Positions 21,195 through 31,375 of a DNA stretch of 64,000 nucleotides are shown one piece after another (position 1 is the stretch's first letter; every line of letters begins with the position of its first letter). This DNA is from Pseudanabaena sp. (GTDB lineage: Bacteria > Cyanobacteriota > Cyanobacteriia > Pseudanabaenales > Pseudanabaenaceae). The notes beneath the pieces are model-generated. The model ran no database searches. It saw only the letters and a program-made list of their open reading frames with translations, and was not told where the DNA came from. The DNA lies in NCBI GenBank assembly GCA_003249035.1, contig QBMK01000006.1, positions 1 through 64,000 of the forward strand, given 5' to 3'. Position numbers and translations under genes: made by a program.

Positions 21195-22178
21195 ATGAGC
21201 CTTCCAACTACTTCTGTCACCGAACTTTTTGCACCAGTCAAAGATGACTTGCGTATGCTCACGGATAATTTGAAGCAGTTGGTAGGGGCAAGACATCCGA
21301 TTTTGTATGCTGCGGCTGAGCATTTATTTGAAGCTAAGGGCAAGAGTATGCGCCCTGCACTGGTCTTGTTAGCATCACGAGCCACCATGAATGATCGCGA
21401 TATCACCTCACGCCATCGCCGTCTCGCTGAAATTACTGAGATGATTCATACAGCGAGCTTGGTACATGACGATGTAATCGACTCCGCCGATTTACGGCGC
21501 GGAATGCCCACAGTCAACAATAGCTTTGGTAATCGTATTGCTGTTCTTGCAGGAGATTTTCTTTTTGCCCAAGCCTCTTGGTATCTTGCTAATTTAGACG
21601 ATCTGGAAGTTGTCAAGCTCTTGTCAAAGGTAATTACTGATTTTGCAGAAGGTGAAATTCGTCAGAGTCTTACTGCATTTGATGGTGATCTATCCTTAGA
21701 AGATTATTTAGAAAAAAGTTTTTATAAAACTGCCTCATTGATGGCAGGTAGTGCTAAGGCAGCGGGTGTACTCAGTGGTGTGAGTCAAGTCCAAGCTGAG
21801 CAGCTATTTAACTTCGGCAAACATTTTGGGATTGCGTTTCAAGTTGTCGATGATATTCTCGATTTCACCAGTTCGACTGAAACTTTAGGTAAACCCGCAG
21901 GCTCCGATCTAAAACAAGGTAATTTGACTGCACCAGTATTATTTGCGCTCGAGGAGCATCCTCAATTGCGCGGTTTGATCGATCGCGAGTTTTGTGAAGT
22001 TAACGATCTAGAAATAGCTCTCGAACTAGTTCACAACAGTGAAGGTATTTTGCGATCGCGTGAACTTGCCAAGAATCATGTCAAGTCTGCTTTAACTGCG
22101 ATCGAGTGGCTTCCATCCTCCGAGCCAAAGCAATCTCTCATCGGTCTAACCAATTACGTTTTAGATCGCTTGTACTAA
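21195..22178 (+). CDS. sds: Solanesyl/polyprenyl diphosphate synthase
   Basis: 'LVHDDVIDSADLRRGMPTVN', 'AFQVVDDILDFTSSTETLGKPAGSDLKQGNLTAPVLFAL'. Confidence 0.94.
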   Translation: MSLPTTSVTELFAPVKDDLRMLTDNLKQLVGARHPILYAAAEHLFEAKGKSMRPALVLLASRATMNDRDITSRHRRLAEITEMIHTASLVHDDVIDSADLRRGMPTVNNSFGNRIAVLAGDFLFAQASWYLANLDDLEVVKLLSKVITDFAEGEIRQSLTAFDGDLSLEDYLEKSFYKTASLMAGSAKAAGVLSGVSQVQAEQLFNFGKHFGIAFQVVDDILDFTSSTETLGKPAGSDLKQGNLTAPVLFALEEHPQLRGLIDREFCEVNDLEIALELVHNSEGILRSRELAKNHVKSALTAIEWLPSSEPKQSLIGLTNYVLDRLY

Positions 22179-22388
22179 AAGTGGATGATAGATTGACGGT
22201 GCTAAGCTCTGCCTATCTAGTTTTATAGAGATGAAATCAAAGTTAGGCTTTTTAGCACCACAGGCGCTAAAAAGCCTAACTTTGATGCTGTAAATCCCTC
22301 TGTCAGATGGCTTTAAGCAGAACCAATGTTTATAATGAAGATTTTCGAATGGTCGATACTTTTCGGGTTCTAATTCAACAGATCTCTT

Positions 22389-22491
22389 ATACAAATTCAC
22401 AAAAGTGTGACAACACTTCTGTGAATTAAAAAACCAAACCCTGTAAGGGTTTTAAAAACATAAAATGGCGTAGCCATTTTATGTTTTGGTA
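22389..22491. repeat. Family A composite repeat
   Basis: atacaaattcacaaaagtgtgacaacacttctgtgaatt...aaccctgtaagggtttt...aacataaaatggcgtagccattttatgttttggtat. Confidence 0.8.
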
Positions 22492-22630
22492 TTATCTCTC
22501 AAAGACAATTGCTGTAGTAAAGACTCTTGAAGTTTCGAGTTTCGAAGTTGAGCAATGAGATTCGTGCAAAGTTATACAGAATAGATTTTTATATCGTTGT
22601 AGCGTCAGAATTGTAGATTTATGTACAAGA

Positions 22631-23677
22631 GTGATGTTTATGGTAGCGACCCAAGAAGTATATTTGCCACGTAATTGCACCTTCACCCCAACCGATTGGC
22701 AAGCGCTTGCGCCCTTCTGGTATCCTGTTGCCTTCTCCCATGAAATCACAACTGACAAGCCCTATGGAACTCATCTATTAGACGAACGATTGGTGATTTA
22801 TCGAGTCTCCGATGGTACGATTATCGTCGCCCAAGATCTATGTCTACATAGAGGCGCACCCTTGAGTTTAGGTTGCATTGAAAACGATCGCCTCGTTTGT
22901 CCTTACCATGGTGTGCAATACGATCGCGATGCAAAATGTGTTTACATTCCTGCCCAGCCCGAAGCAAAAATTCCATCACGGCTCAAACTCAAGACCTATT
23001 CGGTCATGGAGCGCTATGGTTTAGTCTGGACAAGGTTGATTGACAATGGACCATTACCACTTCCTGAATTGAGTGAATGGGAAGATCCAGATTATATTCA
23101 GGTATTACCAAATTCTGTAGATTTGGACTCGGCAGCAGGTCGGCAAGTGGAAGGATTCTTGGATGTCAGTCACTTTGCTTTTATTCATGCCAAATCCTTT
23201 GGAGAAAAGGATAATCCTGAAGTTCCCGACTATCCAATCGAACAAACTGCGACTGGGTTTCGTGCAGATTATATAAGTACGGTTAGCAACTATGCCCATG
23301 GCATGAAGCATTTAGCTCCATCGGATTTCTTATGGCGCAGACTATTTGAATTGTTTGTTCCTTTCACCGCCAAGTTAACTGTCTTTTTTCCTCATGGTAA
23401 ACTGCATGTTCTCAATGCGGCTTCCCCAATCTCCGCCCGTAAAACGCGATTATTCGTGCCGATTTGTCGGAACTTCGATAAAGATGCTCCACTACAAGAC
23501 ACCCTCGATTTTAATGATCAGGTGTTTTATGAGGACAAGGCGATCGTTGAGGAGCAATGGCCAGAAGACCTTCCCATTTGTCTTGCTGATGAGGTACATA
23601 TTCCCGGTGATAAGAGTTCCATTACTTTTCGCAAAAAGCTTGCTGCTCTGGGTTTAGGAAGATCGTTCACTTCCTAA
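22631..23677 (+). CDS. Rieske [2Fe-2S] non-heme iron oxygenase
   Basis: 'DLCLHRGAPLSLGCIENDRLVCPYHGVQYD', 'EGFLDVSHFAFIHAKSFG'; start may be ATG at 22640. Confidence 0.9.
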   Translation: MMFMVATQEVYLPRNCTFTPTDWQALAPFWYPVAFSHEITTDKPYGTHLLDERLVIYRVSDGTIIVAQDLCLHRGAPLSLGCIENDRLVCPYHGVQYDRDAKCVYIPAQPEAKIPSRLKLKTYSVMERYGLVWTRLIDNGPLPLPELSEWEDPDYIQVLPNSVDLDSAAGRQVEGFLDVSHFAFIHAKSFGEKDNPEVPDYPIEQTATGFRADYISTVSNYAHGMKHLAPSDFLWRRLFELFVPFTAKLTVFFPHGKLHVLNAASPISARKTRLFVPICRNFDKDAPLQDTLDFNDQVFYEDKAIVEEQWPEDLPICLADEVHIPGDKSSITFRKKLAALGLGRSFTS

Positions 23678-23680
23678 ATA

Positions 23681-23714
23681 TCAACAAAAAAGCGGCGTTT
23701 CTTGCCGCTTTTTT
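23681..23714. terminator. Hairpin terminator
   Basis: aaaaaagcggcgtttcttgccgcttttttat. Confidence 0.75.
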
Positions 23715-24741
23715 ATGTCAATCTTAAACTTTGAGGATTAATTCCAGATTTAATCGCTGTTAAAACCCCGATCGCTTCCCAATAATTTTCCACTTGAATA
23801 CCCTTTAAGCCCAACATCTCAGGCGTAACATTCATCGCAGTTTGATTTTCTCTAACAAAAACAGTCTGCACATGGGGAAGTGGATTAAGTGCTAGTAAAC
23901 CTGCGCCGCCACAGGCACTATAGGGAGTGACGATCGCATCAATCCGATCAGCTGTAAAATCACCAGCATTAAATAAATCTGGCGATGTAATAATTTTTGG
24001 GGCGCGGCTCAAGCCAACCAATACACAAGGCAAAAAAGTATAACCCAATTCTTCGGCAGCAGCGCGAGGCGAAACGCTTGGATCGATCGGCAATGGTTGC
24101 AAAGCAGGAGCATGAGCGCAGGGGATGGCAAATTCTCGCACGATCGCATGACTAATAACTGCTTCGGCTCCCGCAAGAGCATCGACTCCTTTACCTTGGC
24201 GATAGTTTTGTAACGCTTCGCTGTCGGAGTCATCAGGAAATCTTGCCACCACTGCGATCGCTTCGACTTTAGAGACTTTAATTAATTTTTCGGCGGCTCT
24301 TAATAAGCTATCGAGATTCGCGATCGTTCCCCAAGTCGCGCCAGAGTCTCCCGATCGCAGTTCTACACCAAGAGGCTGATCGGTAACGAGAATATCCGTA
24401 ATATTTAAACCTAACGTGGCTTGGGCAGCTGCGATCGCTTGACGATGACGCAATTCTAAATCTGGCTCCATACTGCGATCGAGAATTACGCCAATTCGAT
24501 TAGCTCGTACAGGACGCAAACCCCAATCACCTCTTGCCATGCGATCGATCGCATAACCTTCCACATACAAAACATTCGGCATTGACCAATATAAACTCGC
24601 GCCGTTTAAGACATTGGGATGCGTAATCACGTTGTCAGCTATAGATGCGATCGCCCTCGCCACTGGCAAAGCATCCCCCGCATAGCCACCAATAGCAGCA
24701 TTAATGCCTGTGGGCACAAGCAGCAAAACATTAAATGTCAT
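23713..24741 (-). CDS. DUF3326 domain-containing protein
   Basis: 'LLLVPTGINAAIGGYAGDALPVARAIASIADNVITHPNVLNGA'; overlaps upstream ABC gene by 4 nt. Confidence 0.85.
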   Translation of the reverse strand: MTFNVLLLVPTGINAAIGGYAGDALPVARAIASIADNVITHPNVLNGASLYWSMPNVLYVEGYAIDRMARGDWGLRPVRANRIGVILDRSMEPDLELRHRQAIAAAQATLGLNITDILVTDQPLGVELRSGDSGATWGTIANLDSLLRAAEKLIKVSKVEAIAVVARFPDDSDSEALQNYRQGKGVDALAGAEAVISHAIVREFAIPCAHAPALQPLPIDPSVSPRAAAEELGYTFLPCVLVGLSRAPKIITSPDLFNAGDFTADRIDAIVTPYSACGGAGLLALNPLPHVQTVFVRENQTAMNVTPEMLGLKGIQVENYWEAIGVLTAIKSGINPQSLRLT

Positions 24742-25502
24742 GAACCTAAGTAAGCCTCTAAAACTTTAGGATCAGTCTGAATTTCAGAGGGTGAACCATC
24801 GGCGAGGTTGTGACCTTCGGCTAAGACCCAGACGCGATCGCACAGAGACATAATCACATCCATATTGTGTTCGATGATCAAAAAACTCATTCCCTCTTGA
24901 TTCCACTTGTGGATATAGCTGCAAATCTCCTCAATCAAAGCAGGATTTACCCCCGCCGCAGGTTCATCTAGCAAAATTAATTTAGGGTCAGTCATCAAAG
25001 CGCGAGCAATTTCTAATAATTTGCGCTGTCCACCCGATAGACAACCCGCAAAATCATCTTCCATTCTAATTAAGCCCACAGACTCAAGAATATGTCTGGC
25101 TTTTTCGCGGTTCTCTCGCTCTTGAACAGCAATTTTTTGTCCTTGAAACCAAGTGTTCCAAAACTTTTCGCCAGCTTGATCTTGAGCAGCTAGCAACATA
25201 TTTTCTAGCACTGACAACCGCGACAACACACGCGGTACTTGAAAGGTGCGGATCATGCCAAGTTTAGCGATCGCATGGGGTGGTTTGCCTTGGATTGGCA
25301 TTCCATTAAACTGCACCGTACCGCGATCGGGCTTAAGGAAGTTGGAGAGCAATCCAAAAAATGTAGTTTTTCCTGCACCATTGGGACCAATTAATCCTGT
25401 GATACTTCCCGCAGGGACTTCGATTTGAGCATTACTGACAGCATGAATGCCGCCAAAGGATTTAGAGATATTTTCAGCTTTTAGGATTGGAGCGAGGGGC
25501 AT
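24738..25502 (-). CDS. ABC transporter ATP-binding protein (LivG/UrtD type)
   Basis: 'GLIGPNGAGKTTFFGLLSNFLKPDRG', 'LSGGQRKLLEIARALMTDPKLILLDEPAAGVNP'. Confidence 0.93.
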   Translation of the reverse strand: MPLAPILKAENISKSFGGIHAVSNAQIEVPAGSITGLIGPNGAGKTTFFGLLSNFLKPDRGTVQFNGMPIQGKPPHAIAKLGMIRTFQVPRVLSRLSVLENMLLAAQDQAGEKFWNTWFQGQKIAVQERENREKARHILESVGLIRMEDDFAGCLSGGQRKLLEIARALMTDPKLILLDEPAAGVNPALIEEICSYIHKWNQEGMSFLIIEHNMDVIMSLCDRVWVLAEGHNLADGSPSEIQTDPKVLEAYLGS

Positions 25503-25567
25503 AAATTTGACAAGTTAACAGTAATCTGATGAGTTAGAAAGTTAATAAACGATACCCACTAAAAGGT

Positions 25568-25828
25568 CTAGTCTTGATAATGAAATCGACAACCCACAAT
25601 AACTATACTGTCCTCTGTGACTTCATAAACCAGTCGATGTTCGGTGTTGATGCGTCTCGACCAATAGCCTGATAGATTAGCTTTTAGTGGTTCTGGCTTA
25701 CCAATACCTTCAAAGGGAGTCCGCAAAATTTCTTTAATCAGAGTGTTGATTCTTTTCAAGAGTTTTTTATCAGTTTCCTGAAACCATAAATAATCGTCCC
25801 AAGCTTCTTCTGTAAATGTGAGCTTCAT
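25568..25828 (-). CDS. yoeB: Toxin YoeB (Txe/YoeB family)
   Basis: 'LTFTEEAWDDYLWFQETDKKLLKRINTLIKEILRTPFEGIGKPEPLKANLSGYWSRRINTEHRLVYEV'. Confidence 0.95.
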   Translation of the reverse strand: MKLTFTEEAWDDYLWFQETDKKLLKRINTLIKEILRTPFEGIGKPEPLKANLSGYWSRRINTEHRLVYEVTEDSIVIVGCRFHYQD

Positions 25829-26079
25829 TCTTCAATTAACTCTCTCTCAGTGACTTTTCCTGCTTTTACTGATTGAATTGAGCCGAGAAGACGTTTTGCA
25901 TTAACTGGATTTGATAGTAAATACAAGGTCTCTTGCCATGATGAAAATTCGTCTAGCGAAATTAAAATAGCTTTGTTGCCTTTGTCATTACAAATAATTG
26001 TTGGTTGCACGTTATCAATCACGCGATCGATCAAACCATCTAAGTCATGACTTGCTTGTTGAGTAGTCATTGCATCCAT
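25825..26079 (-). CDS. yefM: Antitoxin YefM (Phd/YefM family)
   Basis: 'DNVQPTIICNDKGNKAILISLDEFSSWQETLYLLSNPVNAKRLLGSIQSVKAG', 4-nt overlap with YoeB. Confidence 0.95.
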   Translation of the reverse strand: MDAMTTQQASHDLDGLIDRVIDNVQPTIICNDKGNKAILISLDEFSSWQETLYLLSNPVNAKRLLGSIQSVKAGKVTERELIEE

Positions 26080-26112
26080 TTTTTATCTCCTATATTTATT
26101 GTCTAATACCAA

Positions 26113-27054
26113 TCATTGAGTTTGATCACCTTCTGGGGATAAGACTTCTCCAAGGAAAAGATATACTTCAAGGAAAAGAGCTTTAGCTTCATTAATAGAA
26201 ACGTCAGAATGTACACCACTGCAAACCCTTGAATATAGATTACTTAAGGTCTGGCGTAGTTTTTGCTTACGAGATTTACTGTTTGTCTTAAGATGAATAT
26301 AAGCATTTATTCTATTTTGATGTTTTGCTGCATCCAGTTTAAGATTATTACCATCAATTTCAATTTCTTCTTCACTAGCAAGTTTAATTGCATCAGCAAA
26401 AGAATCAATGATACGCCTGCAAGTGGTTAAAGCATGACTAATAGCTTCACTATCACCATTAGAAAGCCGCTCGAAAATTGAAGGTATTTTTTCAATAACA
26501 TCATTACATTTACCAATTAATAGCTCGTCAATAGATTCTTTATGGTTTTCAAAGATACTTTCAGAAAATCCACTAAAAATTTTTTCATAATAAATACGAG
26601 AAACGAAATCATGGATTATAGAGATTACACGACTACGAATAGAGCTTATTTTTGAAACTTCGTTACCTATTGTTTTAGCTTCAATTGTAATATTTTTATT
26701 AACAATATATGCTTGTTCTCCACTAATACTGTCTACCTTGATAGTCGCAAGTTGCAGTTTTAAAACTTCTATAGAAGTTTCCTGTTGTGCAAGCGATCCC
26801 CAGAATCCTCTATTTTCATTTTTATTTATCCAGCGACCAGTTAGATTCATATATTTGAGTGATAAGGAATCACACAAATTATATCCAGCCATTTCATATC
26901 TAAGCCACTGTCTGATTTCTTCTGAGCCAGAAAGTCGGGCAAGTCGAGTAGCCTTTAATAAAATCCCTTCAGAATTAATTCTACTTAACTCAATATCACC
27001 AAGAATTTCCTCGCATAGCTCAATAACATGTGATGATTTATTTTCAGATGTCAT
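26113..27054 (-). CDS. AbiTii N-terminal domain-containing protein (putative abortive-infection protein)
   Basis: 'HVIELCEEILGDIELSRINSEGILLKATRLARLSGSEEIRQWLRYEMAGY' matches the AbiTii N-terminal pattern; C-terminal helical domain. Confidence 0.75.
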   Translation of the reverse strand: MTSENKSSHVIELCEEILGDIELSRINSEGILLKATRLARLSGSEEIRQWLRYEMAGYNLCDSLSLKYMNLTGRWINKNENRGFWGSLAQQETSIEVLKLQLATIKVDSISGEQAYIVNKNITIEAKTIGNEVSKISSIRSRVISIIHDFVSRIYYEKIFSGFSESIFENHKESIDELLIGKCNDVIEKIPSIFERLSNGDSEAISHALTTCRRIIDSFADAIKLASEEEIEIDGNNLKLDAAKHQNRINAYIHLKTNSKSRKQKLRQTLSNLYSRVCSGVHSDVSINEAKALFLEVYLFLGEVLSPEGDQTQ

Positions 27055-27222
27055 TTGCTACTATCAAACTTTTGGAGAAGTCGTAGGGTAGATAATTTTC
27101 ACTCTACATTTCTAATTCTAAACTGTCACAGCTTGCACAGGTGCTGCGATCGCCCGTTTTATCAAAAATAACTTTGGAAGGCAAGCTATAATTTTTGAAT
27201 AATTAGTAACCTCACTAAGCGT

Positions 27223-27453
27223 ATGACCACTATCGAGATCCGTCATCAAATTGAAGAATATATTGATTGCCTATCTCCTGAAGGGTTAAAAGTAACTGTA
27301 GACTTTTTAGCATATCTGGCAGACCGTGAGAGTCAACAAGCAACAGAAGAACTACTAAGTATTCCTGATTTTCTTAATTCTTGGGAAGAAGGCAAACAAG
27401 ATATTGCTAAAGGAAATTTGACTAACTGGCGTAGTATTCGCGATGACGTATGA
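27223..27453 (+). CDS. Antitoxin-like protein of RelE-type pair
   Basis: 76 aa, 'EEYIDCLSPEGLKVTVDFLAYLADRES', overlaps RelE-like gene. Confidence 0.75.
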   Translation: MTTIEIRHQIEEYIDCLSPEGLKVTVDFLAYLADRESQQATEELLSIPDFLNSWEEGKQDIAKGNLTNWRSIRDDV

Positions 27454-27709
27454 AATTGCTTTAACAGATAAAGCTAGAGATTTTTACAAATTCGCTAGCC
27501 CTGCGATCGCAAAAAAATTAGCTAGGTGCTTTAGTACTCTAGAGCAAACTCCATACCAGCATCCCAATATAAAAGCCCTAAAAGGAAAACTTTCAGGTTT
27601 TTATCGGTTTAGAGCTGGTGACTATCGGGTTGTGTATGAAGTAAATGAACAATCTAAACAAGTGCGCGTAACAAACATTGCCCATCGTAGTGACGTATAC
27701 GATGGCTAA
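27443..27709 (+). CDS. RelE/ParE superfamily toxin
   Basis: 'LTDKARDFYKFASPAIAKKLARCFSTLEQTPYQHPNIKALKGKLSGFYRFRAGDYRVVYEVNEQSKQVRVTNIAHRSDVY'. Confidence 0.93.
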   Translation: MTYEIALTDKARDFYKFASPAIAKKLARCFSTLEQTPYQHPNIKALKGKLSGFYRFRAGDYRVVYEVNEQSKQVRVTNIAHRSDVYDG

Positions 27710-29682
27710 ACTGACATTGCTTTTACAGGTTCCGCGATCGCATTAACTACAGGTAACTCACAGCGATCTTGATACACGCTTAGATCAAACCAGAATGTAC
27801 TACCAACGCCAACTTCACTCTTGATATGAATCTCACTGTGATGTTTTTCAATGATATTTCGCACAATTGATAGACCCAGTCCCGTACCTTCAAGCGTATG
27901 AACCTTATCCTCGACGCGATAGAAACGATCAAAAATGCGATCGCAATCTTCAGCAGGAATGCCATAGCCTGTATCCTCAACCTCGACCCGCACATAATTG
28001 ACGATGCGATGTGGTTGGGTGGTGGTTTGATCTTGCCAAGGATAAATCCGAATCGTGACCTTACCGCCAGTTTCGGTGAACTTTAAAGCGTTGCCAACCA
28101 AGTTGTATAAAACCTGCAAAATCAAATCATAATTTCCCCAAATCCTGTCAAGATTAGGAGATATTTCGTGCAATAGCTCAACTCCCTTAGAAGATGCATT
28201 GAGCTTGTAAGTCCGAACCGTTTGTTCAATCGTCTCGGATAAATCGATCGCAGTGAAGTGAAACTGACGACCTGACTCTAAGCGCGAAAGATCGAGAACA
28301 TCATTAACAAGGCGCGTCAGGCGATCGGTTTCACTATTAGCAGTACCGAGAAATTCTTTTTTCTGATCGTCACTTAACTCATCGCCGTATTCATGCAAAG
28401 TCTCAATGAATGACTTGATATTAAACAAAGGTGTGCGCAACTCATGACTGACATTGCTAATAAAACGACTCTGCGCAGCATTTAGCTCCACCTCACGGGT
28501 GATGTCCTGAATCGTAATTGCAATCCCCTTAATTGCATTACTGGAACTTAGCACGCTCGTAATCCAGATCCGAAAAGCATGGGCAAGTACTGAGTCGCCT
28601 TTTTCGCCAGAAGCCATGATCCGAAATTCACCACCCTCGCGATCGCCTGTGGCAATTTGCATGAGCGATCGTCCTAAATCATCACTGAGTCGATCTGGCA
28701 AAATATTCAGGATACTTGTTCCCTGCCAATTATCTTTGTGCAAATCTTGATCCCAACCCATAATCTTGATCGCTGCAGGATTGGCAAGCACGATCCGCAT
28801 ATCTGAGTCGAGTAGCAAGGCTCCATCAGCGATCGTTGACACTAAAGTTTCCAGTTTTGCTTTTTCAGCGGTCAACTCCTCGATATTTTGCTCTTCATAT
28901 TTTTTTAGGCGTTGCGCCATGTCATTAAAGCTGCGAATTAATTCTCCTAATTCACCGCCAAATGGTAGATCGATACGTTGCTTGAAGTTGCCACTAGCGA
29001 TATTTTGTACTCCTGCCACTAATTCTCGGAGTGGGCGTGTAATTGTCACAGAGTTTGATGCTGCCCCCAAAATCACCATTGCCCAGATCGACACAAATAC
29101 TGCTGTTGTCACATCTAAAGTTAGGCTCGACGAAGCAACTGCCGTCGGATTAGGGTTGATACCGATCGCAATAATCCCTAGTGCTTTACCATCATGCTGC
29201 AAATTGACAAATATGTCGGTGACTTCGCCCTGCGGCGTGACATGTTGCCTTACCAACGGGCGATCGGGACGCATCATTGGATCTTCAGGGAGTTGAATTC
29301 GTCGTCTGATGCTTAAAGAATTTTGTACTTCATTCGAGGTAAAAGGAATACCATAAAAAATCTCACCATCGGGATCGGCGTAGAGAATATAACGGATGCT
29401 GGAGCTACTATCGTAAAATTCTTTAGACAGGCGAGTTACTTCTTGAAGATCATTTTTTGCTACTAGTGGTGCAACATTGGCTGCAAGTAATAATCCCAAA
29501 TCTTTACCAAAGCGCGTATCATTGAGTCGCGCATCGGTCTGAATATCGTTGACTGCCCAAAAGGTGACAGCACTCATCAACAAAGAAACTAATAACGTAA
29601 TCAAAGCCATTAGTTTGGTTTGCAACGAAAACTCTGTCCACCAGCGTCTGGGGATATTGTAAATTTCAAGCAAAAAGTTCAT
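27706..29682 (-). CDS. nblS: Two-component sensor kinase NblS/Hik33 (DspA) family
   Basis: Two TM, HAMP, PAS, HisKA 'FISNVSHELRTPLFNIKSFIETLHEYGDELSDDQKKEFLGTANSETDRLTRLVNDVLDLSRLE', HATPase. Confidence 0.92.
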   Translation of the reverse strand: MNFLLEIYNIPRRWWTEFSLQTKLMALITLLVSLLMSAVTFWAVNDIQTDARLNDTRFGKDLGLLLAANVAPLVAKNDLQEVTRLSKEFYDSSSSIRYILYADPDGEIFYGIPFTSNEVQNSLSIRRRIQLPEDPMMRPDRPLVRQHVTPQGEVTDIFVNLQHDGKALGIIAIGINPNPTAVASSSLTLDVTTAVFVSIWAMVILGAASNSVTITRPLRELVAGVQNIASGNFKQRIDLPFGGELGELIRSFNDMAQRLKKYEEQNIEELTAEKAKLETLVSTIADGALLLDSDMRIVLANPAAIKIMGWDQDLHKDNWQGTSILNILPDRLSDDLGRSLMQIATGDREGGEFRIMASGEKGDSVLAHAFRIWITSVLSSSNAIKGIAITIQDITREVELNAAQSRFISNVSHELRTPLFNIKSFIETLHEYGDELSDDQKKEFLGTANSETDRLTRLVNDVLDLSRLESGRQFHFTAIDLSETIEQTVRTYKLNASSKGVELLHEISPNLDRIWGNYDLILQVLYNLVGNALKFTETGGKVTIRIYPWQDQTTTQPHRIVNYVRVEVEDTGYGIPAEDCDRIFDRFYRVEDKVHTLEGTGLGLSIVRNIIEKHHSEIHIKSEVGVGSTFWFDLSVYQDRCELPVVNAIAEPVKAMSV

Positions 29683-29773
29683 CTTTTTCTAGTCATTTGT
29701 TGGATATTGTTGGATATTTGTATGACTTTTCGTTTACTATGTGCAATCGAAACGCAAGGGTGAGGATCTCAAG

Positions 29774-31375
29774 ATGAATGAGGCTAGCATTGTCAGTGCA
29801 ATAGTGGCAGACCTTCAAAACTATAAGGTAAAAACTCAAGTCCGTCGCAAAGAATCTCAGTTGCATGTTCTGATTACCAGAGCAGATGGGGATGATATTG
29901 ACTATGCCTCCCTCTATGATATTGTGAAACGCCGTATTGATAAGCTCCCAATCGATGGGGCAGATACCTTAGTGGTATATGGGAGATTATCTGGCTCAAA
30001 GCATCCTGAATGGCATAAAACTGCAGATATCAAGCCACCCTTACCATTAATTGAACTAGATCTTGAGGATCTTGAAGAATTTGACGATGAAGACATTGAT
30101 ATAATCAAGAACCTTTCATTTCCTACTAGCAGCGATGAGACACAGATTCAGGCAGCAGATCTTGAGTCAGATCTTGCCTATGACTTAAAAGGCTTTAAGA
30201 GTAGTATCGATAACGATCTAAAAGCCTCCGGCAATAAGGCTATCCCCGAAGCTAATCCCCAAATTAATAAGGACAAAATCAATAATACTAAGACTGAGGA
30301 TTTTGATTTTGGCAGTCTGGAATTACAAGAATTTAGCTTCGAGCCCGATCAACAAAATAATTTTGAGCTAGAGCCTTTAGATGCAGATGATCTTTTTGAA
30401 GTAGATAGCCAAGAGTCTGATCTAGAATCGCCTTTAGATCTAGAAGATATAGAGAACTCTTGGATGGAGAAAGATGAAGACTTTAGCTTCGATTCTCCGA
30501 CTGTGGCAGCGATGCCTATGCCATTACCGTCGCCGCCAACAGGCAATGCTGAAGAGCCTATCGCTCTTGCCGAGACAGAGCAAGAGTCAATCAAAACTAC
30601 TACTCCAAAGAAGAAATCCCTACTTCTCTCTGGAGCTTTTACTGTGGTTGCGATCTCCATCATAGGAGGTTGTGGATGGTTAGTGTGGGAACGATACAAC
30701 CAACAACAATATTTAACCGATGCACGAAACTTTAGCAGCCAAGATGTTAATCCAAAGAAAATTACGAAACTAGAAACACTCACTGAGACTCGTAATCGTT
30801 TGCAAATCGTCGTTTCACAACTAGAAGGAATTCCCGATCTACCCACTTCTCTATATGCTGATGCTCAAGCTGAGTTAGGAATTCTGCGCCCAAAACTAGC
30901 TGATTTCGATCGCAAAATCAATGTCGAACAGGCGGCTTACGTAAATCTTGAGTCAGCGAAGAATCTGATGATTGAGGCGGCGAAATTAACTCAGAATCCA
31001 CCACACAAGTCAACTATTTGGCAGTCTGCTCAAGAAAAACGACAGCAGGCTTTAAAGCTTTTGGAAGGGGTGGCTCCTGACTCGGTAATATATGGTGATG
31101 TTCAACAGCGCATCAAGGCTTACCGCACAGAATTAGTCCAAATCACTAGATGGGTGGAAATCCAACAAAGGGCTGAGTCTGTAGTGAGTTCTGTCAGTCC
31201 TGCTACCGTCAATCAACTTAAACAGTTGAAATCTAAAGCTCCAGAGAAGCAGAAGTTTTTACCTCAATGCCAAGCTATTTTGCAGCCCCAAATTTCTAAT
31301 ACTGAATCTCAGAGAACTGGATTTCCAATCCCTACTTTGACTAGCTATTTATGTGCTTATTTCTGGGATTCATAG
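29774..31375 (+). CDS. Hypothetical single-TM protein with acidic N-terminal half
   Basis: Start assigned to ATG (MNEASIV) downstream of the GTG in the ORF track; TM 'LLLSGAFTVVAISIIGGCGWLVW'. Confidence 0.7.
   Translation: MNEASIVSAIVADLQNYKVKTQVRRKESQLHVLITRADGDDIDYASLYDIVKRRIDKLPIDGADTLVVYGRLSGSKHPEWHKTADIKPPLPLIELDLEDLEEFDDEDIDIIKNLSFPTSSDETQIQAADLESDLAYDLKGFKSSIDNDLKASGNKAIPEANPQINKDKINNTKTEDFDFGSLELQEFSFEPDQQNNFELEPLDADDLFEVDSQESDLESPLDLEDIENSWMEKDEDFSFDSPTVAAMPMPLPSPPTGNAEEPIALAETEQESIKTTTPKKKSLLLSGAFTVVAISIIGGCGWLVWERYNQQQYLTDARNFSSQDVNPKKITKLETLTETRNRLQIVVSQLEGIPDLPTSLYADAQAELGILRPKLADFDRKINVEQAAYVNLESAKNLMIEAAKLTQNPPHKSTIWQSAQEKRQQALKLLEGVAPDSVIYGDVQQRIKAYRTELVQITRWVEIQQRAESVVSSVSPATVNQLKQLKSKAPEKQKFLPQCQAILQPQISNTESQRTGFPIPTLTSYLCAYFWDS

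Noticed and set aside
28766-29296. 176-aa plus-strand ORF opposite nblS
   Set aside because: Antisense to a full-length histidine kinase; Ser-rich translation typical of shadow ORFs.
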